Shown here in pieces: positions 7,673 to 16,337 of a DNA stretch of 64,000 nt. Every line of letters starts with the position of its first letter. The first letter of the stretch is position 1. The position numbers and the translations under genes are program-made. Origin of the DNA: Pseudomonas vancouverensis (GTDB lineage Bacteria > Pseudomonadota > Gammaproteobacteria > Pseudomonadales > Pseudomonadaceae); NCBI RefSeq assembly GCF_004348895.1, contig NZ_RRZK01000009.1, positions 124,001-188,000 on the forward strand, given 5' to 3'. The notes beneath the pieces were generated by a model. The model did not search any database, was not told the origin of the DNA, and worked only from the letters and a program-made list of their open reading frames with translations.

Positions 7673-8428
7673 ATGACAAGTACCTTATTGGACCTGAAAG
7701 GCAAAGTGGCACTGGTAACTGGCGGTGCGCGGGGCATCGGCGCGGCGGTCGCCAAGCAGCTCGCCGAACTGGGTGCGACTGTCGCCATCAGCTTTACGGC
7801 CAGTGCGCAAAAAGCCAACGAAGTGGTCAAGGCCATTGAAGCAGCAGGCGGACAAGCCAAGGCTTTCCAGGCAGATCAAGCTGATGAAAGTCAGGTCATC
7901 GCACTGATCAACAATGTGGTTTCGACATTTGGCAAGCTGGATATTCTTGTGAACAACGCTGGTGTCTTTGAGACTGGATCGATCATCGATACGGTCGAGA
8001 CCGATCGTTTCGACCGACAGGTTGCCATCAACATGGGAGGCGTTATCACAGGCATACGCGCAGCTTCCCGGGTAATGACTGAAGGGGGACGCATCGTTTC
8101 GATGTCTTCCGGACTTGCCTCGCTTGTTGGTGTGCCAGGACTGGCGGATTATGCCGCGACCAAAGCAGCCATCGAGGGTTACTCAAAAGGCGCCGCGCGT
8201 GAGTTGGGCCCCCGAGGTATTACGGTAAATGTCATACAGGTCGGCTCTATCAACACCGATATGAACCCGCAGGATGGAGCGTTTTCAGGCTGGCAGAAAG
8301 ACGCTAATCCGCTGGGACGCTTTGGACGACCGGAAGAGATTTCCGCCGCTGTGGCATTCCTGGTGAGTCCTTCGGCGAGCTTTGTGAATGGCAGTATTTT
8401 CAGCGTGGACGGTGGCTACGGCGCTTAA
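7673..8428 (+). CDS. Classical SDR-family oxidoreductase (3-oxoacyl-ACP reductase-like)
   Basis: 251 residues, complete classical SDR: cofactor motif TGGARGIG (16-23), NNAG (94-97), catalytic Ser at 145/146, and Y160-x-x-x-K164. The end VDGGYGA is typical of FabG-like members. The stretch AISFTAS after strand 2 has no acidic residue, which favours NADPH. No visible operon partner: it is set off by a terminator upstream (7513) and a long hairpin downstream (8435). It resembles the stress-induced SDRs of Pseudomonas; the substrate is unknown. Confidence 0.9.
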   Translation: MTSTLLDLKGKVALVTGGARGIGAAVAKQLAELGATVAISFTASAQKANEVVKAIEAAGGQAKAFQADQADESQVIALINNVVSTFGKLDILVNNAGVFETGSIIDTVETDRFDRQVAINMGGVITGIRAASRVMTEGGRIVSMSSGLASLVGVPGLADYAATKAAIEGYSKGAARELGPRGITVNVIQVGSINTDMNPQDGAFSGWQKDANPLGRFGRPEEISAAVAFLVSPSASFVNGSIFSVDGGYGA

Positions 8429-8434
8429 AGACAA

Positions 8435-8469
8435 GGATTGATGGCTGTCCGTTAGGCAGCCATCAATCC
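8435..8469. terminator. Long hairpin, probable bidirectional terminator
   Basis: GGATTGATGGCTG (8435-8447) and CAGCCATCAATCC (8457-8469) are perfect 13-base arms with a 9-base loop between the convergent SDR and GNAT genes. Read leftwards it is followed by TTGTCTTT, so it probably serves the GNAT transcript best. Confidence 0.65.
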
Positions 8470-8569
8470 CGGATTCCACGGATTTACCCCACATGTCGAG
8501 CGCAATCGGTTTGATGTAACCAGCAGGGCAGTTACGTGCTCGCTCTTGGCGGCTGTTCAATTTGTCACA

Positions 8570-8592
8570 GGCAGCTATTGGCCGATGGATGT
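8570..8592 (+). repeat. Dispersed intergenic TTGGCCG repeat, partial copy
   Basis: GGCAGCTATTGGCCGATGG matches the core of three other copies (22961, 42837 reversed, 45452) found in gaps between genes. This copy lacks the CTGCCGGTCG tail. Confidence 0.45.
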
Positions 8593-8722
8593 CTATTTAC
8601 CAAGGCATCAATCGACAAAAAGCAGCCATGCAGGTCTGTTTCTTGAACGTCTGTAACTGAATCGCACTCCTGCAGGGATGCCCCTTATGAGAACAAATGG
8701 TCTCATCATCAAGGGGAGCAAA

Positions 8723-9187
8723 TTACTCAATCTTTTGAGGAAGCTTCCTGATCAGAATGTCGTAGGGCGCGGTATCGAAACCGGCTTTAACGTAGGACGC
8801 GGATGCCCGTTGGTTGTCCTTATGCACGTAGAGGCGCAATTCAATCGCACCTGCTTCGATAGCTTCATTGGCGATTTGCTGCAGCAGACGTTGCGCCAAT
8901 CCCTGACCTCTCGCCGAAGGCACAAGATAGAAACTCTGGAGCCACCAGTAGTTGGCGTTGTTCCAATCGCTCCATTCCGTATAGATGGATGCGCTCGCAA
9001 TGATGCTTTCATCAGCTTGGTTGACGACCACCCAATAACGAGGAACCGCTCCGACCAACGTGCTCTTCACGCCTTTCTCAACGATGGATTGATCCAATGC
9101 TAGGGCTTCGGCCTCCCGTGCTTCTTCCATGATGAACTGGACGATGGTGGGGGCATCTATAGAGGTTGCGTGACGGATGAGTTCCAT
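8723..9187 (-). CDS. GNAT-family N-acetyltransferase
   Basis: 154 residues with the acetyl-CoA pyrophosphate-binding motif A, RGQGLA at 93-98, preceded by the strand SFYLVP (85-90) and followed by the helix LAQRLLQQIANEA. The tail LRLYVHKDNQRASASYVKAGF is the standard GNAT motif B region. It probably acetylates an amine on a small molecule or protein; the acceptor is not predictable. It is alone on its strand, with a hairpin terminator downstream at 8435-8469. Confidence 0.9.
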   Translation of the reverse strand: MELIRHATSIDAPTIVQFIMEEAREAEALALDQSIVEKGVKSTLVGAVPRYWVVVNQADESIIASASIYTEWSDWNNANYWWLQSFYLVPSARGQGLAQRLLQQIANEAIEAGAIELRLYVHKDNQRASASYVKAGFDTAPYDILIRKLPQKIE

Positions 9188-9411
9188 GGGCTCTCCCTGA
9201 GTGAGTGACGGATGATGAGCAGATTTTTATTCAGGACAGCTTTGATGCAATGAGGGCAGTTGATCAAGTAGCGCGGTGATCTGACAACGATAACGCAAGT
9301 GCCCTGAAGGAATCGTGGGCCTGTGGCCAATCTCCAAAACATCTTCCTAGACAACCCACCGGTCGCAATTTTCTTAGCCCGAGATTGACCGCAAGCCGCC
9401 TTCGACGTTAA

Positions 9412-9427
9412 CTGTATGCATATACAG
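9412..9427. promoter_or_regulatory. LexA (SOS) box upstream of umuDC
   Basis: CTGTATGCATATACAG fits the LexA consensus CTG-N10-CAG with a nearly perfect internal palindrome. It ends 20 bases before the umuD start, where it would block the promoter. Expected to make umuDC DNA-damage inducible. Confidence 0.92.
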
Positions 9428-9447
9428 TTTTGGTTAAGGCATTCTTC

Positions 9448-9882
9448 ATGGGCGTCACCATCCTCGGCCCCTTGGCAGAAGGGGGAGTTCAGCTACCGTT
9501 CTACTCCTTCAAAGTCCCTGCGGGTTTTCCATCGCCGGCGGCAGATCACCTCGAACAGCACATCTCTATCGACGAGTTGCTGGACATCCGAGCACCGCAT
9601 ATCTACCTGGTGCGTATCGAGGGAAGCAGCATGGAAGGTGCAGGAATTTTCGATGGCGATATGGCCGTGGTGGATCGCTCGATTACCGCTGAGCATGGCC
9701 ACATCGTGATCGCTGCAGTGAATTGCGAGCCGGTATGCAAGCGCCTTTGCAAGCGTGGGCCCAACATCATCTTGATGTCCGAAAATCCTGGCTATCCGCC
9801 GCGTTACATTCTCGAGGGCGACGAGCTCATCATATGGGGTGTGGTGACATTTAGTGTGCGTGCCCATGATCCAAAAGCCTGA
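9448..9882 (+). CDS. umuD: UmuD/RulA-like self-cleaving SOS peptidase subunit of DNA polymerase V
   Basis: 144 residues from the ATG at 9448, with AAGG upstream; an earlier TTG at 9430 lies immediately after the LexA box. The start is supported by alignment to E. coli UmuD: the cleavage site is A25-G26 within AGFPSPAADH, the catalytic Ser is S61 in GSSM, and the Lys is K98 in CKRL, each one residue later than in UmuD (24/25, 60, 97). RecA-stimulated self-cleavage would yield UmuD', which activates UmuC. The umuC start lies 17 bases before this gene's end. Unlike E. coli, the residue before the cleaved Gly is Ala rather than Cys, as in LexA. Confidence 0.95.
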   Translation: MGVTILGPLAEGGVQLPFYSFKVPAGFPSPAADHLEQHISIDELLDIRAPHIYLVRIEGSSMEGAGIFDGDMAVVDRSITAEHGHIVIAAVNCEPVCKRLCKRGPNIILMSENPGYPPRYILEGDELIIWGVVTFSVRAHDPKA

Positions 9883-11149
9883 GCCTATATTCGCCCTGAT
9901 CGACTGCAATTCGTTCTATGCGAGCTGTGAGCGAGTGTTCCGACCTGACCTGGCCAAGACACCTATTGTGGTGCTCTCGAATAACGACGGCTGCGTGATT
10001 GCCCGCAGTGCAGACAGCAAGCCGTTTGTGAAAATGGGAGAGCCATACTTCCAGATCAAGCACAAACTCAAGCAGTACGGCATTGTGGCCTTCTCATCCA
10101 ACTACGCACTTTACGGTGATATGAGCGAGCGGGTGATGAGCGTGATCGAGTCGATGGTGCCCGCCGTCGAGGTCTATAGCATCGATGAAGCCTTCGCTGA
10201 TCTAGCTGGTGTTCTAGGCGATCTGGAGGCGCTCGGGCGGCGGATTCGTGCGCAGGTTTACAAGAGCACTGGCATTCCAGTCGGTGTCGGAATCGCTGGT
10301 ACGAAAACCCTCAGCAAGCTCGCCAACCACGCGGCCAAAAAATGGCAAGTGCAGAGTGGCGGAGTGGTCGATCTTCGTGATCAGATCAAGCGCGATTGGG
10401 TGCTGAAAAAGTGCTCGGTCTCGGATGTTTGGGGAGTAGGGCGGAAGATGACTTTGCACTTGGAGGGCATGGGCATCAAGACCGCTTGGGATCTCTCCAA
10501 AACCGATCCCTGGATGTTGCGCAAAAAATTCAGCGTGGTGATCGAAAAGACGGCCCGTGAGTTGGCCGGTACGCCGTGTCTGGAGCTCGATGAGCCTGAT
10601 CCACCCAAGCAGGAGATCTGCTGCAGCCGGATGTTCGGCAAGCGTCTTACCGAAATCGCTCCAATCAAAGAGGCCGTAGCGACCTACATGATGCGGGCCA
10701 CAGAGAAACTCAGAGCCCAGCAGTCACTGTGCAAGAGGATTCGAGTAAGCATACGCACCGGCATGTTCAATCCGGAGGAGGCCAAATACGCCAATGGTGT
10801 CCTGGTCGAATTGCCGTACCCAACTGACGATGTTCGATTGATGACAAAAGCTGCTGTGGATGCGGTGGATCGAGTTTTTCGACCGGGCTTCAAATACAGC
10901 AAGGCCGAGGTTCTCCTGGTAAACCTTTGTCAGAAAGGCGAGTACACGGAAGACCTCTTCGCGATCTCCCAGCCGGCTGCCACTGAAAAGGTTATGGGGG
11001 TATTGGATGCCATTAATGGAAGGTGGGGCAGGGGGACGATGCGTCTGGCCAGTGTCCCAACTGATCCGGATTGGGGCATGAGAAGGGAGATGATGAGTCA
11101 GAGCTTTACTACGCGAGTAGATCAGCTTTGGACTGTGTACTGCAGGTGA
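9866..11149 (+). CDS. umuC: UmuC/RulB-like Y-family translesion DNA polymerase subunit
   Basis: 427 residues from the ATG at 9866 (a GTG at 9854 is possible). It shows the Y-family palm: D13 in the FALIDCNSFYASCE stretch and the SIDEAFADL motif with D107 and E108 as the metal ligands, and the steric-gate aromatic Y18 after NSF. The IARSADSKPFVKMGEPYF segment and HhH-like VWGVGRKM follow, then the little-finger domain and the UmuC-specific C-terminus. It overlaps umuD and shares its LexA box. It carries out error-prone bypass of lesions. The plasmid-borne homologues rulAB of Pseudomonas are often integrase-disrupted; this copy is intact. Confidence 0.95.
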   Translation: MIQKPEPIFALIDCNSFYASCERVFRPDLAKTPIVVLSNNDGCVIARSADSKPFVKMGEPYFQIKHKLKQYGIVAFSSNYALYGDMSERVMSVIESMVPAVEVYSIDEAFADLAGVLGDLEALGRRIRAQVYKSTGIPVGVGIAGTKTLSKLANHAAKKWQVQSGGVVDLRDQIKRDWVLKKCSVSDVWGVGRKMTLHLEGMGIKTAWDLSKTDPWMLRKKFSVVIEKTARELAGTPCLELDEPDPPKQEICCSRMFGKRLTEIAPIKEAVATYMMRATEKLRAQQSLCKRIRVSIRTGMFNPEEAKYANGVLVELPYPTDDVRLMTKAAVDAVDRVFRPGFKYSKAEVLLVNLCQKGEYTEDLFAISQPAATEKVMGVLDAINGRWGRGTMRLASVPTDPDWGMRREMMSQSFTTRVDQLWTVYCR

Positions 11150-11192
11150 GCGCCGCAGCCATCACGATCAAGATGCCATCTGAATCAGTTTT

Positions 11193-11585
11193 TCATGGCG
11201 AACGCCAAGGTCCACCGTCTGCTACAGGTACATCATTTAGGTCGTAGGGATTGACTCCCTCCAGGCACCCGATATTGAACCCAAACTCATTCGGGTTTGT
11301 GCTGCGTCGATGATGGGTATAGATGCCGCAGTTACCACAAAAGAAGTGTTCGGCCACATGCTGCCCGAACTGATATTTTACCAATGCCGCTTCACCTTGG
11401 ATCACTTTGATATCCGCTGCAGGGACTGCCGCAACAATTGCTCCTTTGCGCTTGCAGAAAGAACAGTCACAGCGATGTGGGCAAGGAATGCCATTGGGCA
11501 AGTGGATTTCCAGTACAACGGCACCGCAATGGCAGCTGGCTCGATGCTGGTCTTGAATCTGGACATTTCCGATTTGCTTGAGCAT
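11193..11585 (-). CDS. GFA-family (CENP-V/glutathione-dependent formaldehyde-activating-like) zinc protein
   Basis: About 130 residues. The zinc-binding cysteines follow the family pattern: CHC at 18/20, CPHRCDCSFC at 35-44 and CGNC at 83-86. Members bind two zinc ions in a beta sandwich; one (Gfa) was proposed to help glutathione react with formaldehyde, but most have no known substrate. I choose the ATG with AGGAG six bases upstream; a GTG two codons earlier is in frame. It is probably monocistronic, as the cupin gene on the same strand lies about 200 bases beyond its stop. Confidence 0.88.
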   Translation of the reverse strand: MLKQIGNVQIQDQHRASCHCGAVVLEIHLPNGIPCPHRCDCSFCKRKGAIVAAVPAADIKVIQGEAALVKYQFGQHVAEHFFCGNCGIYTHHRRSTNPNEFGFNIGCLEGVNPYDLNDVPVADGGPWRSP

Positions 11586-11786
11586 TAGCACTCCTGCGTG
11601 GATTTTCTCCCATCCTAGGATGACTGCTTTCCAGTCACTGTAAGAACAACCGCAGCGATTCTTTCGGCCTGCTGACTTTTCTAGATGTTTAAGTCAGAGA
11701 AATCCTTAGCACGATAATTCCAAAGAATGGAGAGCCTGCGATGGCCGACACTTTTATGGGTAATCAACGACAAGCGGGCTTGGTTT

Positions 11787-12323
11787 TTATCCTCGTGAAG
11801 GATCAACCCAGTACCGAAAGATAGCACCGTGCATTCCCTGAACGGGGTCTTGGTCGGGATAGGATAGTTTGCGAATGTTCGCCAATTGTTCCGCACTGGG
11901 CGCCTCGCGACAGATGTCGGCACGTTGGCCTGGTGGGTAAGCACCTACGACTAGAAAGTCGTCGCTGGATCCGGTGTTGCAGTGCCCCGTTCCAGCAGGC
12001 AACAGTAAGACATCGCCAGCACTGACTTCCAGTACTTGACCTTCCGGGCCGCCGAGCATCAAGCGCGCGAAGCCGCTGACGATCCCCAGAACTTCATGTC
12101 CTTGGGTGTGATAGTGGTGATAGTCGTAGACGCCATCGCGCCATTGCGGTGGCCAGCCATTGGCAAGGAAAGTGCTCTCGAACAGGGCGGCTGGGTCGCT
12201 TCCCTGAACCGCCATGGCCTTAATGTAAATGAGTACCGGCAGTCGAGGGTTATTCGGCACCCAGCCATTGCGTTCGAGTAGTAGGCTTTGCGCGGAAGTG
12301 TCGACAGCCTGTGACTTATTCAT
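11787..12323 (-). CDS. Cupin-domain protein (YjlB-like)
   Basis: 178 residues with one cupin barrel: the first motif gives metal ligands H70, H72 and H76-E77 (YDYHHYHTQGHEVLGI), and the second gives H114 in PAGTGHCNTG. The ends (N-terminal LIYIKAMAVQGSDPAALFE, C-terminal YPDQDPVQG) match the uncharacterised YjlB group of Bacillus and Pseudomonas. Whether it is an enzyme or a sugar-binding protein is not known. It sits alone between the GFA gene and the permease gene, all on the minus strand but widely spaced. Confidence 0.85.
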   Translation of the reverse strand: MNKSQAVDTSAQSLLLERNGWVPNNPRLPVLIYIKAMAVQGSDPAALFESTFLANGWPPQWRDGVYDYHHYHTQGHEVLGIVSGFARLMLGGPEGQVLEVSAGDVLLLPAGTGHCNTGSSDDFLVVGAYPPGQRADICREAPSAEQLANIRKLSYPDQDPVQGMHGAIFRYWVDPSRG

Positions 12324-12394
12324 AAGAAACGCTCCACTAGCGAAACCTGGTCTAGAAGTGATCGGAAGGCTCCATCAAGCGAGACTACCGACGC

Positions 12395-12841
12395 TTATCC
12401 CGGGCAACCGGTTTGATTTGGCTCAATTGATGCTGAGGCAAGGGGAATGCCGCTTGTAGATGAGTCAAGCTCAGTCGTTACTATGGTCACTTCGCCTTCT
12501 TCCCCTAGCGAAACGTACTGTTCACGCAACTTCCTGAGGTCGCTTGTACCCATTTTGTCCAGGCACAAGGTGCTATTTTGCGCATCCTTCGTCGCTCGAA
12601 TGAGCTCGTCGATTTTGAGGTGCAAAATATCGTTGTCCCGGTTTTGCGTGTTCTGAATGAGGAACACCATCAGAAACGTGATGATGGTGGTCGACGTGTT
12701 GATGATCAGTTGCCAGGTGTCGTTGTAATGGAAGTAGGGGCCTGTCGCTGCCCATACAAGAATCAGCACGATAGCGGTCAGGAAAGTTTTTGAGCTGCCC
12801 GCTCTGTTGGAGAGAGCCTGACAGAATTTTGAGAATTTCAT
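12395..12841 (-). CDS. Low-affinity iron permease-family membrane protein
   Basis: 148 residues from the ATG at 12841, preceded by AGAGG at good spacing; an in-frame start at 12937 would add 32 unsupported residues. Two transmembrane helices are visible (about 20-35 and 44-63), the second ending in the hallmark FLIQNTQNRD. Then comes a charged helix HLKIDELIRAT and a cytoplasmic tail. This is the bacterial short form related to yeast Fet4; transport of iron has not been shown for the short forms. It is divergent from cioA. Confidence 0.85.
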   Translation of the reverse strand: MKFSKFCQALSNRAGSSKTFLTAIVLILVWAATGPYFHYNDTWQLIINTSTTIITFLMVFLIQNTQNRDNDILHLKIDELIRATKDAQNSTLCLDKMGTSDLRKLREQYVSLGEEGEVTIVTTELDSSTSGIPLASASIEPNQTGCPG

Positions 12842-13069
12842 GATTGCGAACCTCTTCCGGGATGAGTGATAGACCCCGGGCTTTTCTTGAAATTCTTTTT
12901 TACATTTTCCTTTGGTCGCATCAAAAAACCGAGCCATCTGAGGGGGATGGGATTTACGGAATGAACCTATTGCGTGGGGGTCAACGGTTTAGATCCTTTT
13001 GGAAAAACGCCATGTCCAACGTTGGCGAAGCGCACTTTAAAAATCTCGGTGATCCCATGAGTCGTAAGC

Positions 13070-14452
13070 ATGGACGCAGCTGATTCGGCGCTTATGGCGG
13101 CGCGAGCGCAATTTGCGATCACCATCAGTTTTCATATCGTCCTGGCCGCGCTAACCCTCGGGTTGGCCAACTTTCTGATGGTGCTGGAAGGACTCTGGCT
13201 GTGGCATGGCCGAAAGATCTATTTGGATGTTTACCTCTACTGGCTCAAGGTGTTCGCCCTGAATGTGGCGGTGGGTACGGCGTCAGGTCTCATTCTGGAA
13301 TACCAGTTCGGGCTCAACTGGTCGCGGCTGTCGACCCAGGCGGGCTATATCCTCGGCCCATTGATGTTCTATGAGGTGCTCGCCGCCTTTTTCCTGGAGG
13401 CGGGTTTCCTTGGCATCATGTTGTTCGGTCTGAAGAAGGTGGGGCCACGTCTGCACTTCTTCGCCACCTGCGCGGTCGCCTTGGGCTCGATGATCAGTGC
13501 ATTCTGGATTCTGTCGGCCAATTCCTGGATGCAGACACCTGCCGGTTACATCGTGGGCACGGATGGGCGACTGCTGGCGGGGGATTGGTGGGCGATCATA
13601 TTCAATCCCTCATTCCCCTATCGTCTGATTCACATGACGCTGGCGGCGTTTCTGGGTACCGCCACGTTGGTGGCCGGCGTCAGCGCCTGGCAACTTTTGC
13701 GGCAGCCGCAAAACCCGCGAGCGCGCCTGCAATTTTCCATGGCATTGTGGATGATTGCCGTGCTGATGCCCGTGCAAATTGTCGTTGGTGATCTGCATGG
13801 CCAGCACAGTCTCAAGGTTCAGCCACAGAAGATTGCCGCCATTGAGGGCTCGTGGGAGCGCCCGCCGGAAGGCGCGGGGGAGCCTTTACGCCTGTTTGCC
13901 ATTCCCGATATGACCGAGCGCCGCAATCACTGGGAAGTGGCGATTCCACGGATCGGCTCTTTGTATCTGCGGCATGATCTGTCCGGCACCATTGCGGCGC
14001 TGGATGAGTTCCCTGCAAAAGACATCCCTCCAGTGCCAGCCGTGTTTTTCGCGTTTCGTGTCATGGTCGGCCTGGGCTTGTTGATGTTGGGGCTGGGGCT
14101 GATCAGCTTAGTGCTGCGATGGCGACAACGGTTGTACGCAGCACGTTGGATGCTCCAAAGCTGTGTGTTGATGACCCCCGCGGGAATGCTGGCGATGCTC
14201 AGCGGTTGGGTCGTAACCGAAGTTGGACGTCAGCCTTTCACTGTCTATGGATTGCTGCGCACAGCGGACAGCCTGTCGCCGGTATCGCGCCAGCAAGTGA
14301 TCAACTCGACCTGGATCATCCTGGTGTTTTACCTGTTGATCTTCGGCATCGGATTTTTGGTGCTCCTGCGACTGCTGCGCGAGCCGCCGCATGAGGACGA
14401 GTTGGGGCCACAACCGACGCTGGCGGATGAGACCGGGCATCCTGAGGAGTAG
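13070..14452 (+). CDS. cioA: Cyanide-insensitive quinol oxidase (bd-type) subunit I
   Basis: 460 residues with about nine transmembrane helices. H22 (in FHIVLAAL) is the ligand of high-spin heme, and the later TEVGRQPFTVYGLLRT block is diagnostic for bd oxidases. The quinol-binding Q-loop is short (GDLHGQHSLKVQP with KIAAIEG after it), as in Pseudomonas CioA rather than E. coli CydA. It oxidises ubiquinol and reduces O2 without pumping protons and resists cyanide, NO and sulfide. cioB starts six bases after the stop. I see no ANR-type box nearby. Confidence 0.94.
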   Translation: MDAADSALMAARAQFAITISFHIVLAALTLGLANFLMVLEGLWLWHGRKIYLDVYLYWLKVFALNVAVGTASGLILEYQFGLNWSRLSTQAGYILGPLMFYEVLAAFFLEAGFLGIMLFGLKKVGPRLHFFATCAVALGSMISAFWILSANSWMQTPAGYIVGTDGRLLAGDWWAIIFNPSFPYRLIHMTLAAFLGTATLVAGVSAWQLLRQPQNPRARLQFSMALWMIAVLMPVQIVVGDLHGQHSLKVQPQKIAAIEGSWERPPEGAGEPLRLFAIPDMTERRNHWEVAIPRIGSLYLRHDLSGTIAALDEFPAKDIPPVPAVFFAFRVMVGLGLLMLGLGLISLVLRWRQRLYAARWMLQSCVLMTPAGMLAMLSGWVVTEVGRQPFTVYGLLRTADSLSPVSRQQVINSTWIILVFYLLIFGIGFLVLLRLLREPPHEDELGPQPTLADETGHPEE

Positions 14453-14457
14453 CATCC

Positions 14458-15459
14458 ATGCTGGAGACTGACTGGATCGTTCTGCTTTCTGCCGCAGCGC
14501 TGGCGTTCTCGGTGATGAACTATGTACTGCTCGATGGCACTGATCTGGGTGTTGGAATATTGATGGGGCTGACGCGCTGCGCCAAGGATCGCCGAGCAAT
14601 GGCGGTGACTATCTTGCCGATTTGGGATGCAAATGAAACGTGGCTGGTGCTGGGAGGTGGCGGTCTGCTGGCACTGTTCCCGTTGGCTTATGCCATCTTG
14701 CTGCCAGCGCTTTATCTGCCTTTTATTCTTATGTTTCTCGCGTTGATCCTGCGAGCGGTAGCCTTGGAGTTTCGGGATCACTCACCCAACGAACGCATCA
14801 GGCGTGGGGTCGATGGTTTATTACTCGGCGGCTCGGCGCTTGCGGGCGCAGCGCAGGGAGCCGTACTGGGCACACTCGTTCAAGGCGTGCCCCATGGGGC
14901 AGGGCAGTACAACGGAAACGGCACCGAGTGGCTCAACCTGTTTCCTTTGTTCTGTGGTGCAGTGCTCATCGTGGGCTACATGTGGCTGGGGGCTTGTTGG
15001 TTGTATTGGCGTACTGTGGATGAACTCCAGCGACGATCCCGACTTCAGGCGAAGGTGCTGGCTGCCGTGACCGTCGTGCTGCTAATCGCGCTAGTGGCCT
15101 GGACGGCTGCATTGGACTCCCGCTATGCACATCGACTCTCTGATTGGCGTGTGTGGATACCGGCAGTGACCCTGCTCATCACATTGCTGATCGTCTTTGC
15201 GCTGGGCTTGCGAAGTCGTCGTCATGCACTGCCACTGTTCGCAGCGCTGGGCGTGTTCGTTTTGGCATTTCTCTTGATGGTGGTGGCGCTCTATCCGCTG
15301 ATTGTTCCACCGCAACTGACCTTGCAGGCTGCTGCATCAAGTCGCCATAGCCAGGTCTTCATGCTGATCGGGTTCGCGGTACTGATTCCGGTCACGCTGA
15401 TCTACAACACTTTCGGTTTCAGCGTCTTCAGTGGCAAGGTTCGTCCTGCTCGAAAATGA
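14458..15459 (+). CDS. cioB: Cyanide-insensitive quinol oxidase (bd-type) subunit II
   Basis: 333 residues, eight or so transmembrane helices, with the family signatures LDGTDLGVG near 21-29 and PIWDANETWLVLGGGGL near 55-70, plus a C-terminal NTFGFSVF. It packs against CioA to form the bd complex in the inner membrane. Located six bases after cioA, it clearly forms an operon. No CydX-like small subunit gene is visible downstream, where the next gene is convergent. Confidence 0.94.
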   Translation: MLETDWIVLLSAAALAFSVMNYVLLDGTDLGVGILMGLTRCAKDRRAMAVTILPIWDANETWLVLGGGGLLALFPLAYAILLPALYLPFILMFLALILRAVALEFRDHSPNERIRRGVDGLLLGGSALAGAAQGAVLGTLVQGVPHGAGQYNGNGTEWLNLFPLFCGAVLIVGYMWLGACWLYWRTVDELQRRSRLQAKVLAAVTVVLLIALVAWTAALDSRYAHRLSDWRVWIPAVTLLITLLIVFALGLRSRRHALPLFAALGVFVLAFLLMVVALYPLIVPPQLTLQAAASSRHSQVFMLIGFAVLIPVTLIYNTFGFSVFSGKVRPARK

Positions 15460-15498
15460 CTGGGAAGGGGCAATTCAGGTCAAGATTTATTGAGCAAA

Positions 15499-15517
15499 GC
15501 CCGGCGAGTGGCCGGGC
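15499..15517. terminator. Hairpin between convergent cioB and hemerythrin genes
   Basis: GCCCGGC and GCCGGGC (7 bases each) around a 5-base loop. Read leftwards it is followed by TTTGCTC, so it may terminate the hemerythrin transcript. The rightward tail is not T-rich. Confidence 0.5.
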
Positions 15518-15532
15518 AGTATGATGTCTGTT

Positions 15533-16009
15533 TTACGCGGCAACATTGCCAGCGACCCAGTCCTTTTTGTAACTCGCTTTCATCACTTCCATTTGCTCCC
15601 CGAGGTCATCGAGTTGGGCCTTTCCAAGGAGCTTCTTCGCTTGAGGAAACATTTCGGTTTCTTCCTCTTCGATGTGATGCTCCAGAAGCTCTTTGACCAC
15701 TTTCACCCGTCCGGCAAACTCCGTTGAACCAGGATCCGTGAGCTTGAGATCGGGCAAAACCAGCGAGTCGACGGTGCGGTGCTCTTCCTTGGCTTCGAAG
15801 TACATGATGTCCTGTTCTTTTGAGCCGGCTGCCTTGAACGCCGGGTAAAGAATTTCTTCCTCCAGCTTGGTGTGGATCGCGATTTCCATTTCGAGTTTAC
15901 CCAGTAAATCAGTGCGTTTTTTGGTTGCCCGTTCAGTGGATTCACTCAATTGGGCAAGAATGGATTTCACTTTCTCGTGGTCGGCTTTCAAAAGATCAAT
16001 GGCGTTCAT
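15533..16009 (-). CDS. Hemerythrin HHE-domain protein
   Basis: 158 residues from the ATG at 16009 with AGAGG upstream; a longer in-frame reading is unlikely. Four-helix bundle with putative di-iron ligands H11, H46, E50, H77, H111/H112 and E116 (motifs ADHEKV, IHTKLEEEI, EEHRTV, LLEHHIEEEETEMFP). Such cytoplasmic proteins bind O2 or NO or buffer iron. Its place next to a cyanide- and NO-resistant oxidase suggests a shared role under oxidative or nitrosative stress, but this is inference. Confidence 0.9.
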   Translation of the reverse strand: MNAIDLLKADHEKVKSILAQLSESTERATKKRTDLLGKLEMEIAIHTKLEEEILYPAFKAAGSKEQDIMYFEAKEEHRTVDSLVLPDLKLTDPGSTEFAGRVKVVKELLEHHIEEEETEMFPQAKKLLGKAQLDDLGEQMEVMKASYKKDWVAGNVAA

Positions 16010-16337
16010 GGCGAACCTCTGCGCTTGCGAAAGTGCAACCCCGATAAGTCGGCGTTGCCGGGGCATACCCCATGTGCAACCGCATTTAACGTGCCAGCGG
16101 AGTTCATTTCAAAAACGCAGGTGGAGCAAGGGCTGTTGCGACTGGTGAACCTGGTGGCGCCGTGCAAAGTGCACATAGCGGCAAGATAACCATTGCAGAT
16201 TGCCAACAAATTCCAGCACCCGAGTACCCAGGATTTTACTTAGAACTTCGCTCTGTTCTTTGGTGTCCAGACCCTTACACCTTCCGGCGAGATTCTTGCC
16301 GGAAACGCTCGATGCATCAGTTGAATACGAGGGCGGC
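16010..16337. other. 328-base divergent gap between hemerythrin and ThDP-enzyme genes
   Basis: No convincing gene; an open frame runs through it only as an upstream extension of the ThDP gene. A perfect inverted repeat TTCCGGC (16282-16288)/GCCGGAA (16298-16304) with a 9-base loop sits 34 bases before the ThDP start and could be a leader hairpin or operator. Confidence 0.5.

Noticed and set aside
12844..13083. 79-codon frame ahead of cioA
   Set aside because: It overlaps the true start of the permease gene and the cioA start without a ribosome site or domain.
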